Shown here one piece after another: positions 12,100 through 25,300 of a stretch of DNA of 64,000 nucleotides. This DNA is from Dioscorea cayenensis subsp. rotundata (taxonomy: Eukaryota; Streptophyta; Magnoliopsida; Dioscoreales; Dioscoreaceae): the NCBI RefSeq assembly GCF_009730915.1, contig NC_052489.1:3437622-3501621 (forward strand), written 5' to 3'. Each line of letters starts with the position of its first letter. Positions within the stretch are counted from its first letter, which is position 1. The translations under genes and the position numbers were made by a program. Under the pieces are notes generated by a model. It made no database searches. It was not told where the DNA came from and saw only the letters and a list, made by a program, of their open reading frames with translations.

Positions 12100-13194
12100 A
12101 TACAAGAGTTATAGTCAATACTTAATGTCAGTATTGATACAGTCCTGTCATCATACGTTTAATGTATTTCATGACTATTCTTACAATGTGTAACCCTTAA
12201 CGGCCGTCTACGTTCATTTAATTTATATATATATATATGAGAAATAAATAATGTTAGATAGTAATTAATAGTACAGAATTTTGAATGATGCCATCATAGC
12301 AAAAAAGAACTTGCCATTTTTGTTCCAATTTGATCAGTTCAATTTTTTTTTTTTTTTGTTAATTATGGATTTTATTTTGGAGGCCATTGTCCTGTCCTGT
12401 TGGAAGCAATTAAAAAAAATTGAAAGATTTATATGAACACATGCTTTTTTAGAAAATCCTTTAGAAATAAAAAAAAGAATATATTTATATACAATGCTTT
12501 ACTGGTGATAAAAATTTGGAATTAATGGATTTTATAAAAAAGTAAACAAAAAAAAATTATTTTGAGTGAGACTTTTTTTTTGTATTAAAAAAATTACTTA
12601 CATACCCTTGTACAATAAAATACTTGTGAATATAACTTCATAAATTCTTTTTTTTAATATACTCTTATTAATAAAACTTTTATTCGCTTTTTTGTAAGGA
12701 CAATCAAAATAAAAAATATATAATTTTCTGTTTTTCATAATTACTTTTTTTTATTTCAAAATTAATAACAAGGCAATAAATACTTAAGAAATTTTTTTAC
12801 TTTAATTTTTGTTTTGGTGTGTAAAAACTAAAAATTAATTTTTTGAGGTTTATAAATAAATATCACTGTTATATAAGTACAGAAGCAATTTTTTATTTTA
12901 AAGGGGCATGCAACTTTGCAAGTAATGTGATAATTTCTTTGTTTGGTACGCAGGGATTTTGTGAACGGGTGTTTGGATGTGTTTTAATTAAATAACTTTT
13001 ATGAAAAAGATCATACCTTAATTTAAATCATATTAATCCATTTAAATATTTAAAATTAAAATCATATTTGTCAATAACTATTGTAGTATTTTTAATATTG
13101 TCTTTAACATTATATACTCACAACATCTTAATTTTTAATTTTTTTTAAAGAAAAATGGTAAGATAAGACGGTTTCGTGATGGTTTCGTTCCAAC
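12100..13194. other. gene-free AT-rich spacer
   Basis: AT-rich sequence between two transposable elements with poly-A and poly-T runs. I see no gene or defined element. Confidence 0.6.
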
Positions 13195-13197
13195 TAA

Positions 13198-16100
13198 GGG
13201 AGTGTTTGGATCCTGGATTGGATCCTTGGGAGTGGGAATCACAAGCATCCATGCATCTCACTCCCATGTTTGGGTTGAGGTAATGGGAGTCCCATTGCTT
13301 TGATGAGATGGTTGGACCATCCCATCAAGGGGAGTCCCATTACCCCCAAAATTGGGGGTAATGGGATTCATGAGAGGGGTAATAGGGTGTAATACCCATA
13401 TTACCCCTCTCTTTATATTTAATTAATATTTTAAATTAATATAATTAATTATATTAATTTCAAATAAATAATAATTAAAAATAATGATATTTAAATTATT
13501 TTATAAGTAAATTTTTTTTATTTTTGTTAATTAATTATATGTTAATAAAAAATATTACTTTAAATAATTAATTATAAATAATATTTACATATTAATTAAC
13601 ATAATACAAAAATTTAAACATCATTATTATTTTTAACTATTATTATTTTAATTATTACAATTAAAATAATTAATTAAATATGTAAATTAATTATATTAAG
13701 TTTAAATATTTAATAATAATAAATTAAAATAAATAATTATATTATAAATATTTAATAATAAATAATGTTAAATATTTATTATTAAACATAATTCATTATT
13801 TTATACAAATGATTTATTTACACAAAAGGGTATTAATGTAATTTTCATCCTATCTCTCTCTTACTTTTTTTCTATTCCTAACTCTCATTCCTTCTATCCA
13901 AACACCTTCTTCATTATCCTCCTCTTTCCCTCTATTGTCACACCCACCCCTTCTACCGAGGTAAATGTGGCACCCATCAGTTAAAATTCCCTTTTAACCT
14001 GAAACCCGACACCTGCTTTTTAAACAAAATCGGACTCTACAAATCACAATTTACAATTTTTTTCACCGTGCATGGGTTCAAATACATAAATACAATAAAT
14101 ATAATTACTTAATTTGCGGTACAACCGCTACAAGGTCATGACACCAATAACAAGAAAGAAAGAAATGAGGGACCCACTGCAGCCTCGGATCGAACCCTCG
14201 ACTCGCTCTAAACCCGATCGGGTAATCTAGGTTCCTCGCCTCCCGCAGCTACAAAGACATTCAGTTGGCTCAGTAGTGGCTTAATAATTCCAAATACTTA
14301 AATATAGTGTATATAAAGTATATAAATACCAACTCGCTTAAATAATTTTTCCAACTTTTTCCAAAAATACTAGAATTCTAGCAAAAATACATTTTTTTAA
14401 AGAACTTTTTGAAACATAAATTCATAATAAATCAATGTCAAAAATAATCGATAATATAAAACCATTCTCAAATCCATAGCTCGAAAAACTCTCCCCGACT
14501 TAGCTGCCGTCGCGACTAGGTCTGGGAGCCGCCAAGGTCTTCATAACCTTGACGTTGGCCCACCGGGTCCCCGTGTGGTGACTCCGGGATCCCGATGTAT
14601 CATCCAATCGTGGCTCTACGCTCCCACCGATCCGGACAAATCAACACCCTGTGTCCACCACGCCACCTCTAAAGGTCGGCCCGTGGGAACCCACTATCGC
14701 AGTAGTCGGGCCTTAGCCCGTCACCATCCAAAACCAACATGTAGATGCAAAGAACAATACAAAATCGTATAAATCATATCACATGGTCCTTATCCGGGAC
14801 ATTCACAAGACGATACATGCATAATACCAAGAAAGTCCAACATAAAAATACCATTCCTATGCCAGGGAATGAAAACCGATCCCCACAAATATTGTCGGTA
14901 AAACATTTTAATACACGCACATGATTTCACAAATCATTCCAAATCAAAGCATATATAACCATCCAAAAATAAATTCATGAACCGAATAATTAAATCACAT
15001 ATACATGTATTTATACTATTCATAAATATGTATAATTATACAAAGCTGATGTATCAATACGATTGTCATGAACATCAACGACAAATAAGTTTAAGTATAC
15101 TTCAACATTATACGCAATCAAACATGATAAAATGAAATACTTAAACATTTATTTTCAATATACTAGCCATTAAATAATTATTTCAAAATAATAATAATTA
15201 AACAATTATTTAAAATAATAGCCACTACCAACTCACCTGGTGTCCTTGGGTTCCTTGCTAGACCTGGAACTCCCTCCCAAGACTGAACAACACCTAACAA
15301 GAATAATATAATAAAAATAAATAACACATTTAAACCCAAAAATAAAAATACAATAAACAACAATAGACTCTCTATCGCCCACTCACTCCAATCGGTTAAA
15401 ACCCCGACCTGCATTATCCAACTGGCTTTCAATTGCACTTAAACCAACTCAATTTAGGGTAAACACTCGCTGAATCAATCGAACAAACCTTAATTCCACT
15501 CGAACCAAGCTTTAATTGCACTGAACCAAACTCAATTTCACTGAACCAGCTTGAACCAACCCAATTCTTATTCAAAAAAATCCATTGAACCAACTTGGTT
15601 CAGCCCAAAACCCCTAGCCCAAATCACTGAACCAAACCCAAAACCATCTCAACTTGATTTGATCAAGCTCCAACTCAACCAAATCAATTCAATTCAACCA
15701 ATTCAATTCCAACTTGGTTTGATCCAACCAAATCAACTTGGCTAACTCAACCCATTTCAATCTAACCATCATCATTAACACCTTAATCATCATCATCACC
15801 AATTTAATTAACCAAACCAAACCCTAATCTCGGTGCTACAGTAATTGCTTACAAACCAAACCAAATCATCACCAATTTAATTAACACCTTAATCTAGATT
15901 TTTCTCCAAATTTAACTTTCAGCCGAAATTTACATTTAGTCCCTCAAAACATAATTACTTACAAAACAGTCCCTGAAAAACTCATGAATGGTCCCTGAAT
16001 TACAAAATAGTATTCTCAAAAGATCCTTTTTAAATTATCCAATGGTCCTTCGATTATAAGTACAACATTTCAAAAAGATCCCTTCCATCTTACCTTTCGC

Positions 16101-16382
16101 TTCTTGGATGCCGTAAACATTTTATATCAATCCTTTTTCTATTACTCTTTAACCCAAAAATCTTTTTATAAACTTTTACACTTAGGTCCTTGTTATTTCC
16201 ACTTGGGGTTTCTCCACAAGGTTACTCTGTAGAAAAATTCTTACTGTAACTGTAGTAATACCCTGAATATATTTTCCAACAGGTATCCAAAGGTTCAGGG
16301 TATTACATCTATTCTTATTCCCATTCCTCCCTTCTTTTCATTCCCCCTCTTCTCGTTCCTATTCCACAATCCAAACGGCCCC
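13198..16382. mobile_element. Harbinger/Tourist-like element split by a solo LTR
   Basis: The left end is GGGAGTGTTTGGATC after TAA (13195-13197). The right end is ATCCAAACGGCCCC followed by TAA (16383-16385). The inverted ends and TAA duplication are those of Tourist-like elements of the PIF/Harbinger group. Without the inserted LTR and its duplicated 5 bp the element is about 808 bp and has no coding sequence. It includes a perfect 14-bp-stem hairpin at 13336-13365 (CCCATTACCCCCAA and complement). Confidence 0.75.
13936..16307 (-). mobile_element. solo LTR of a Ty3/gypsy-type element (family L1, copy 1)
   Basis: 2372 bp, starting TGTAATACCCTGAACC and ending GGTGGGTGTGACA on the minus strand, flanked by a perfect 5-bp duplication TCTAT (13931-13935 and 16308-16312). 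No internal element sequence is attached, so it is a solo LTR left by recombination. It is clearly related along most of its length to 57411-59242. Compared with that copy it has roughly 590 extra bp around 15240-15900, rich in AACCAA-type units. Short open frames inside it are not genes. Confidence 0.9.
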
Positions 16383-16555
16383 TAAATACCATAACAAAAC
16401 ACTGTAACACACATCCGTAATCACAAGTAGATCATTGAGAAAGAAAGACGCATGCACAAATTTCACCAAAAACAACAGTGAAAGTAGATCCCGCACATAT
16501 CAGAATATCAGAACAAATGAAACCAACACATGTATATATGTTAGGACCACTAACA

Positions 16556-18134
16556 TGTATATGTGTTAGGACTTGTGAGCCCCACCCCTTAATTAAATCC
16601 TAGCCGTTGCTTTTACTTTTAATCTTGATTTTGGTTTTTAGTTTTAAAACCTAGCCGTCTTTTTCACCTCCTTCGATTTTAGATCGCCGTTTAGGGAAAA
16701 AAGAGTGAGACCTTGCCTCATCTCTTTCTCTCTCTATTTGTAGTTGTGTTAGCGACGAGGATGGGAGAGGGTCTCGTCGTCATGATTTTTGTTTCAATAT
16801 TATTATTGAGGTAATATTCTGATTTATTTTTTTGATACTCTTTCTTATGATTGTTGTGGCATGATATTAGTTAGGGTTAGAGTTTGGTGAGAATGTTAAT
16901 TTGATTTAATTTGAGGATCTTAGATGCTGATCAAGGCTCATGTTTGTTGTGGCATGATTGTTGTGGCATTTATGAGGAAGCATGAATTTTGATTAGAGAA
17001 TTTGAGGATCTTAGATGTTGATCAAGCATGTTTAATAAGGAAGTTGTTCAATTTTGAGTTAATTATATGCTCCTAAAGTTTAATATTATTTGAAGTTATA
17101 TCTTAGATATATTTTATTAAAAAGGACATATCTGAAATTGTTGGTTTACATATTTATGATTTTTAAAACTGAAGGTTTAAATTCTGTAGATCTCAAATCA
17201 TTGTGAGATTTGGATATGTTATAGATGTAAATGTCTAGTTTTCTCAAAAGATTGAAATTTTTTATTTGGGTTAGAATTTGCAAAGCTTTGCTGATTTCAA
17301 TTTTAAAGTTCGTAGGAGAATTGGTTATTAGTCTCGATCTTGGTAGTTTTGTTAGTGTTTTAATATGTTTTTGCGTTCATGTGAATTTTAGAATTTGTTT
17401 ACTTGTAATTCAGATGGGTTATTCCCAAATTAGAACTTCCTAAGAAATACTCGATTGGTGAAAGACTTCAAAATTTGGTCGTTAATCAAGTAAATATCCC
17501 AATATAAATTTTATTATATGTATATACTTGAAAATTCTAGTCTTTCTGAATTTCTAACATTTTTGAAAAAAATGCTTATTATTTCAAATTATATTTTAAA
17601 TTACTTATTTATTTATTATTTTGAAATTCATATGTAAGTATTTAGTTTTAGAATTATTATCTAAAAACAGAATCATCAAATTTATATATTCTGTTATGAT
17701 AAATGTTTAGACATTACGTATTTTAACATAACAATTTGTAATCCCCAAATAACTTTTGTAATAACCTGTCATTGAGAATTAAACATTAACCGTGTCAACA
17801 TATATCGGTAAAATAGAAACTATAGTTTCCCACCGTTTTGTCAGTAGAAACTATAGTTTCCCACCGTTTTGTCAGTGAAGAATAACAACAGCTTCTGATA
17901 ATTCTGGCTCGAGTCATCGAGAATAAATTTATAACCTCTAATATTTTGGTTCGGATCACCGACATCACCAAAGATAAACATATGACCTCATATTTTGTTT
18001 TGACAATAGTTATTTATAAAATAATTATTTATGAAACATATATACTTAATTTTATTCAGATAAACTTATAATTTAATAGCTCAGTTTTGAGGCCTTACAC
18101 ACCGAGCCTGATGAACCGGGTTAAGGGCGTGACA
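16556..18134 (+). mobile_element. LTR-like repeat (family L2, copy 1)
   Basis: 1579 bp, starting TG and ending GGGCGTGACA, bordered on both sides by the same 12 bases GGACCACTAACA (16544-16555 and 18135-18146). From about 16574 it is related to 54461-56656: TGTGAGCCCCA near the start, a CCTGTCATTG...ACCGTGTC block, and a CCGGGTT...GGGGC-like end. It has no coding capacity. Its ends resemble solo LTRs of plant Ty3/gypsy elements, but a 12-bp flank is longer than the usual 4-6 bp. It could also be another repeat class. Confidence 0.65.
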
Positions 18135-18336
18135 GGACCACTAACAAACACTGAATTGCAAATAGATCCCGGGACAGAACCATGCACATACAATGCACAC
18201 AGACGAACTTCTCAACTATCACATAACATCAAAGGGGGAAAAGACGTTACTAAGGACAGCAAGGTAAAGTTAAGTTGAGTAACAAACAAACTACTAACAA
18301 ATAAACAAAGATGGTAAATCAGTCATGGTTCATGAG

Positions 18337-18560
18337 CTACTGAAGACGCTGCTCAAGATGTTCAAGTTGCACAACAAACCCAGAAACGGCAATGAGAACA
18401 GTGTTACGCTGAGCCTTTGCCAAAGACTTTTGATAGCGTATGAGCTCGGTTGGGTTGCAGAAGATGGCCTTGTTGTTCTTGCACAAGGGCTGAGACTCAT
18501 ATTTCCAGTAGATGTCTAGCAATAGAAAAAGACTAAAGGGCACCAGTGCCACTAGTGGCT
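18337..18560 (-). pseudogene. BAP31-like protein fragment
   Basis: The minus-strand frame ending at 18337 reads FSLFLLLDIYWKYE, then CNPTELIRYQKSLAKAQRN and a terminal VVQLEHLEQRLQ. This resembles the central part of a plant B-cell-receptor-associated protein 31-like ER membrane protein (an ..LLLDIYWK..., ...H/YQKS..K.QRN pattern). The hydrophobic stretch expected between these blocks is largely missing, and no start or first exons were seen. It looks like a truncated gene copy between an LTR-like repeat and the DnaJ gene. Family call is from memory of the motif and moderately sure. Confidence 0.6.
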
Positions 18561-19321
18561 TCAGCGCTGCGCCGAACTGGGTGTCGGAGTGGGATTGTTC
18601 GCAGGAGTAGGAAAGTGAGTGGCTTCAGCAGCAGCTGTGTAGCTTAGGACCACCCATTCTAGTCCCATTCTTTCCCTTTATGCACCGTCTTTGTTTGTTT
18701 GAGTGATTGATCTCTTACGGAAGAAGCAGGGTTTAGTATGTAGTATGTATGGTTGCTAAGTGTTTGACATGTGTTTAGTTGTAACACGTGTATTGTTTTA
18801 AGAGAGACATGTGTCATGTGTCATGTCACACTGTTATTGTTTCAAGAGAGACGTGTTGAGTAGGGAGCTTTTTCAAAAGGGATGGGGAGGGTGAATTTTG
18901 GTGTGGTTTCATTGATTCCTGGTTTGCACTTTACAAGGCAAAATTGGTGGTCAGCATGATTTAGCAGGACGACATGAGTGATGTGAAAAGAAATGTTTGG
19001 ACTTTTTGAATAACATGGTAATGTCAGCCCCTCTTTGTACTGCTTCCTAACGTAAAACTTACATGTATATATATTTATATATATATATTTATATATGTTT
19101 TCCTTCAAAATTTATAACGCTAACTTTTAGACTCTCTGGTTTATCATATGAGCTTTTCCCCCAATAGGAAAGCTTAGGTTCACCAATGATTGATGATTTG
19201 GAACAAAACCGGGTTAGAAAATTCCAGCCCAATAAAGCTGGTAAAACTCACAGAAGAAAAATGCAGCAGGGCCATGCTCTGGTCCATTAATGGTGTTCAT
19301 CTTTAATCTTGTTCCCGAATT
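18561..19321. other. 3' flank of the DnaJ gene
   Basis: No gene seen. It probably contains the DnaJ 3' UTR (minus strand, near 19321). A GTGTCATGTGTCATG-type short repeat lies near 18805 and a TA-rich run at 19060-19097. Confidence 0.5.
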
Positions 19322-22300
19322 CTATTGAGTTGGATGTACCTGATGACATTGCAGAGGTAATCGATGTATTTTTCGCCGTATGAAAGAAGAGGCGAGCACT
19401 GTGAAAAGAAGACCACAAATGGAGATCAGGATTGCTGGATGCAGTCCAACATGGGTGGTGGTGGCAGCAGCCGGAATAAATGCTGGTGATAAAGGTGCTA
19501 CACTCATTGATGCGAAACCTGCTCGAGTTTGACCTCCCCTGCAGACAAAATGCAGGAAAGCATTTCACATATTCACATTACTGTAATCAAAGTTATGTAA
19601 GTTGCTCATATTATGGTACAAATATTGCTTTTGCTTCAATGCAGCCATTGCTACTTCTAGACTTCTAGCATTGCTATACTATCACTTCAACTGGTACTGT
19701 TGCATTTTATACCATTACATGACTTCAGTAATCACTACTACAGGAACAAAAGTATTACTGAACTACTGCTACTGCTTACCACAAATGCAGTGGTAGTGAA
19801 CAGTAGTAAATTGCTCATATTAATAGTAGGTCTTCCTGAGTGAAAATTGATTTCCTTAATATGCTTAAAAAATAGCGTGCATATTCTCCTGCAGGTTTTC
19901 AATGGTGATTATACCAAAAGAGGTTGCCTGATCTGACCAAAATACTACCCAACATGAGGTCTATTAAAAACTTAAAGATAGACCTTCAGTTTTTATTTGT
20001 TGACATGATAGTGCTTTATGAGTTGGCAAGGTTTTTATCTGCATGCCTTACGGTACACAATACCACAACTCAGTGGTGCAAGAACAAACTCAACTTCTAC
20101 AATGATATACATGCAAACTATCACCTATTGCTACAGAATGCAATACTAAATCCCACTAACAGTAATGTATGTCTACTGGGTGTTCCACTGGGACAAGTAA
20201 ACTGCTGGTTAACATGATGAAAATAAGAGAAGTCATACATGATGAAAATAAGGGAAGTCATCCATTATGAATACTCTCCTAAAAGAAGCAGTTTGACCTA
20301 GAAACTCAATCAACACAGAATTGGATACACCCAAGTCAATCGCTACAACTTGTACTCAGGTCTGTATTCCAATCACCATCTATGATCCAACTAAAGCATG
20401 AGGCTCTTTCATCCACCACATAGACCATTAAAGCCAGCAAGCCCATCAATATTCTTTAGTACAATATCACAACTACACTGTTGTCTTTCTATGGGAGTAG
20501 TTACATGAGATATCACTATCATTGCCCGTGGAAAAAGGATAAGTAGAATGCAGATAAAGTTATCCCCAAATAAATCTGGCAAGTTAACGGTAAATACGGA
20601 AAGAGACTTTGTTGCATGCAGGTGAGGCATTACAGGAAGAAAATAAAATGACGTTGGTTCAGATGGTTCAATATAAAATATATAGATAAACATAATTATA
20701 CCCGAACAGCTTCTTAAGAGCACCCCACAAAGGTCTGGAATCTTTTTGCTGAAAACTAATTTGTTTGCTTCCCTTCTGTTTCTTTTGGTCATCTGAATGC
20801 ATTGCAGCAAAACATTAAAGACTAATAGAATAAGATGGCAATGTAATAGACAACAGGAAATAAAATGGAAAAAGGAAACAGTAACCTTTTGAATGGATTC
20901 TATGATCCTTAAATGAAGCCCTTAGTGATGCCAACTTTTCCACTAGCAACCGCTCCTCAGCACTGCAGGGAAGATTTAAAAAAAAAAAAAAAAATAGATA
21001 AAAGAATGAGCAATACAACTCCATGAACCACCATTTATGATCACCAGTCTAAATTTTTATTACTTAATTCAAATTCTAAATTTCGATGATGATTTCAAGT
21101 TTATAGAGACATAAGAAGATACTTGAATCACATGATTCCAACAGTCTATTATTACACACCCATCATAGTCTCGAAATATACAAGATAAATCCATGCCACA
21201 TATGTTGAAGTTTTAGCTAAGCGCTTATTATGAACACACAAGGGGGCGTAAGAGTTCTTGAAATGATATGGCATGCAACCTGGATAAAGTTTTAGCTATA
21301 ATTAGTGAACACAAGTAATTCTCATAAATATCACCTAGTAAATTATCAACAAACTAAAAAACTTTCAGCAGCTGGAAAATAGAAGATGAAATAAGATATT
21401 CAATACTCCACATAAAAAAAAAAAGTGAAGAACACTAAAATGATATTATACAGATCTATGTACTATTATCTATTAAAACTCCTGACCTGATATCTTTTGG
21501 GATCTCAACTCGCACGATAAAATAATGGTCACCACGAACTGAAGGTTTATTTATATTTGGAACACCCAGTTTAGCCATCTTTAAGGTCTCTCCAGGTTGT
21601 ATTCCACAAGGAATTTGAAGATCCTTGTATCCTTCAATTGTCTCCACCTGATAAAGTAGCCAGCATATTAGATCATCTCCAATTACACATACACAGAATT
21701 CATAATAAAGAACTATCACAATCTCAAGTGCCCCATAATTCTGCCATGTCATATGTTTGCAGGGTAGGACTTTATACAAGATAGAATAAAATAAGGTAAG
21801 TAGGCAGGAGGAAGGTGTACATATTTGAAACAGCATGAGACAACAGAATTGATTTTACAGTTAAAGACGTTGTTGTGGTAATGATAGTATGTCCTACCGT
21901 AGTGAAAATCAGAGGATTCTAGATGTATTGTTTTGCTTCTACTTTCATCTCAAACAGCAAAGTGGCATCAGAAAATTATAATATTGGAATAGAACATTCA
22001 GTACAGTCAGAATTTCACTCTAGTAACAACTAGGTACAACACAACAAGTCATTCTGAATGGTGAACTACGAAAAGAGATAAAGAAAAAGCACCATGTGGA
22101 TTGGGAACAAGGTGATTCTCATATGCCCTATGCAGGTAAGGGAAAATTGCAGGTATACCTTGACCGTTGTACCCAATATGGCCTGAGCATAATCAATGCC
22201 AATGTCGGAATAAAGATTAAGACCCTCCCTACGAAACCCTTGTTTCTCCTTGACATGTATGGACAAATAAAGATCACCAACTATGCCCCTGCACAACATA

Positions 22301-25300
22301 ATAACAAACAATTATTATATTCCACTCAGAACTATTTAAAGGTGCAAATAATTAAAGAAAGCATCAATGTGATTCATGGTTGACCATGAAAGTATACATT
22401 ATGCACAAAATTGTACCTTTCATATGAGCAGCAAATGATGATATGATCTAAATAATTCATCCAAAAATCTAATTCAATATATAGCGTTTTGGCAGGTTGC
22501 TCAACCATATTGTTTGCATAAATAAAATTGCTTGAAGAAACCGATTAAATATACAAGTAAAGGCCAGAGCCAGGCCTAACATGAATTGACAACCAAATAT
22601 GTACTTCTGAACCCGTCCCATAGCCCCAACTTTTCAAAACTGGCAACATCAGCCCATATAGAGCCCTACTTATAGTGTTGACTAAGACCAAACTATCTTA
22701 ATTGTGTCTCTATTAAATTTCCCTTTGTTTAATAGTGACTCTATTATTCCCTTCAATGCAAAGGGATATCTGAAAAGTCACATAGCACTCTAGATTCCTA
22801 GAAAGACTTGATATAATTTATACTAGTATAGTCTCATCTTTAAAGCAAACCCAGTTTTTCTCCTAACACGAACTAAAGTTTCCACAGTTGCATCATAAAT
22901 GCCAAACCAACACATGCTGTCACATCCACAGCTGCTGCTATGATGGATGTGGCACCCAGCCAAGGAGGTTATCCAACCTTGTTACCAAATCAAATAAAGG
23001 ATGCACAAAGACAAGATCGCAGGTTGAGAACAATCATAGAAAAGATGAAGGATGGAGCTCAAGGTGAATTATATGTTTCAAAGTAAGGAATTTTGATGTT
23101 AGGGACTAGATTCTGCGTTCCCAATGTGGGAATCTCAGGAGGGAGTTTATGTAGAAAGCCTATCGTTCAACTTATTCTATGCATCCTAACACAAAGAAAG
23201 ATGTACCAAAACAGTAAAGGAGAATTATTAGTGACAAAGAATGAAGAGGGACATAGCATAATTTGTAGCTAATTGCTTAAGTTGCCAATAAAGTAAATGC
23301 AAAGCATCAGAGGCTAGCAACGTTATTACAACCCTGAAAGATCCCTTGATGGAAAAGGGAAAAGACCTTAATAGTTTTTTTATAAGTTTAGCGCATACAC
23401 AGAGGAAATCACTCTATTTGGGTGATAGTGGATAAATTGACCAAATCAGCTCATTTTCTCCCAATTAAAATTACCTCTTATGCAGGATTAGTTGGCAAAG
23501 CAATATGTTGCTGAGGTAGTTAGACTTCATAGGATACCTGTATCTATTGTATTTAATTGTAACATAAGATTCACATCCCACTTCTTGTAGAGTTTATATA
23601 AAGTCTTAGGGACTAGGTTAAATTTTAGGATAACATTTTCATCCACAAATAGATGGTCAAATAAAGTGGACCATATACGCACTTAAGAATATGTTTAGAG
23701 CTTGTGCAATGGAGTTTTTGGGTAATGGAGACCAGCATCTGGGGTTAATAGAATTTGTTATAATAACAATTATCAAGAGAGCATAGGAATGGCTCCATTC
23801 TAGGTCATGCATGGCAAAACATGCAAAAACCCTTAGTGTTAGTATGAGGTATGATAAATGAGAAAGAAAATTGAAAACTGCTTTGCCCAGAGTTGTTGCT
23901 GGTAATGACCAATAAAATCAAAGTTGTAAAGGAATGCTTGAGAACAACTCAATGTAAATAGCAAAGTTATGCAAATAATCGACATTGTAACCCAGAGTTT
24001 GAGGTTGGAGACTTTGTATTCCTTAAAGTGTCTAATTGGAAAAGAATCTCAAGATTTGGCAAGTGGGGGAATTTGAGTCCAAGATACATTATATTTATAC
24101 CATATTAGATATTAGCTAGAGTTGGGCATTTACCAGCTTGCCTTGCAACTGGGGTTATCTAAGATACATGATGCATTCCATATATCTATATGGATACTTG
24201 CAAATGTGTTTGTGCGTGTGCGCATGATATACATGAAGAAAGTATTGTTGATGAAATGAAGTGTGTATGTGTGAGATATCCATGAAGTGAGTGCTGTTGA
24301 TGAAATGAAGTGTGTATGTGTGTGAGATATACATGAAGAGAGTATTGTTGATGAAATGATGGCGTTCATAGTGCTATGGTGAAGATGATGAGGGTTTACG
24401 GCACCCTGTTCATCATCTTCATCTCTCATCATGCATTAAACCAGACATCTTATAGACATATTATTAGCATCACCATCAAACCCTCATCATATTTATTAAA
24501 ACACCATGAGCATTGTTATTTCATCCATGACACTCTCTTCATGTATATCTATACACACTTGTAATTATCCATGAATTAAAAATTACCATCACCTGTGATA
24601 TCAAAGTCATAGCCCTGAACCAATTCCGACCTGGTGGTGGCGGCTCTAACAAGCTCTGACTCAGTGACTATTATATCCTTCTTACCAGCTCTCTTTTCCT
24701 TCTTTTTCTTTTCTCTACAAATTCTATCCCTCCTTTTAAGTCTCTTTCCACTATTCTTCATTTATCCCTTTGTCTTTTCTATTATCCTTCCCGCCACCTC
24801 ATCATCTCTCTACTTTTCTTTTTCATTAAATTATTATTTAGTCCCTACATCCTAATATTTTACATTTGACTCCCTGAAAACTATCTTTGGGCCCTTAAAA
24901 CTGTTTTATTAATTTCCTAAAGCCCCTTGGGTTTTATTTAACCCACTTTTATCCTCTACCTCTAAAAAATTTTACATATAAATTCTGAGCAATTATAAAG
25001 TAATAACTAATAGCAGGATTTTTGGGTTAAATTAAATCAGGGCGTCACATGCAATTCCTGTGCTAAACTGAATCTGAAGCAAGCATGCAGTTGTAGCACT
25101 ACAGAGTCTTACGCAAGTTTTTTTTTTCAGCCTAGCATCCAACAATTTTCCCAAGATACTACAACTCATACAAGCAATTTCAAATGGTCATGAATCTAAT
25201 TAATTTGCATACAATCATATTGATAAATATCAAACTACTTCACATTCAATAACCTATAAGCCCATAAGCATGCAGTTGTAGCACTACAGAGTCTTAAGCA

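Larger units (their letters stand above)
22918..25047 (+). mobile_element. decayed Ty3/gypsy remnant in DnaJ intron 6
   Basis: 2130 bp starting TGTCACATCC and ending CAGGGCGTCA, flanked by a perfect 5-bp duplication CATGC (22913-22917 and 25048-25052). A broken integrase lies at 23409-24100. I could not find a matching pair of LTRs, so most internal sequence and at least part of one LTR are missing. It is inserted in the opposite orientation to the DnaJ gene. Confidence 0.75.

Noticed and set aside
15551-15745. Plus-strand 64-aa Asn/Gln/Pro-rich open frame
   Set aside because: It lies inside the solo LTR in a repetitive AACCAA-type tract.
20409-20810. Minus-strand 133-aa open frame
   Set aside because: It overlaps DnaJ exon 10 in a different frame and runs on through intron 10.
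24226-24360. Regular repeats that might suggest a CRISPR-like array
   Set aside because: Fewer than three tandem copies without unique spacers, inside plant intron DNA.
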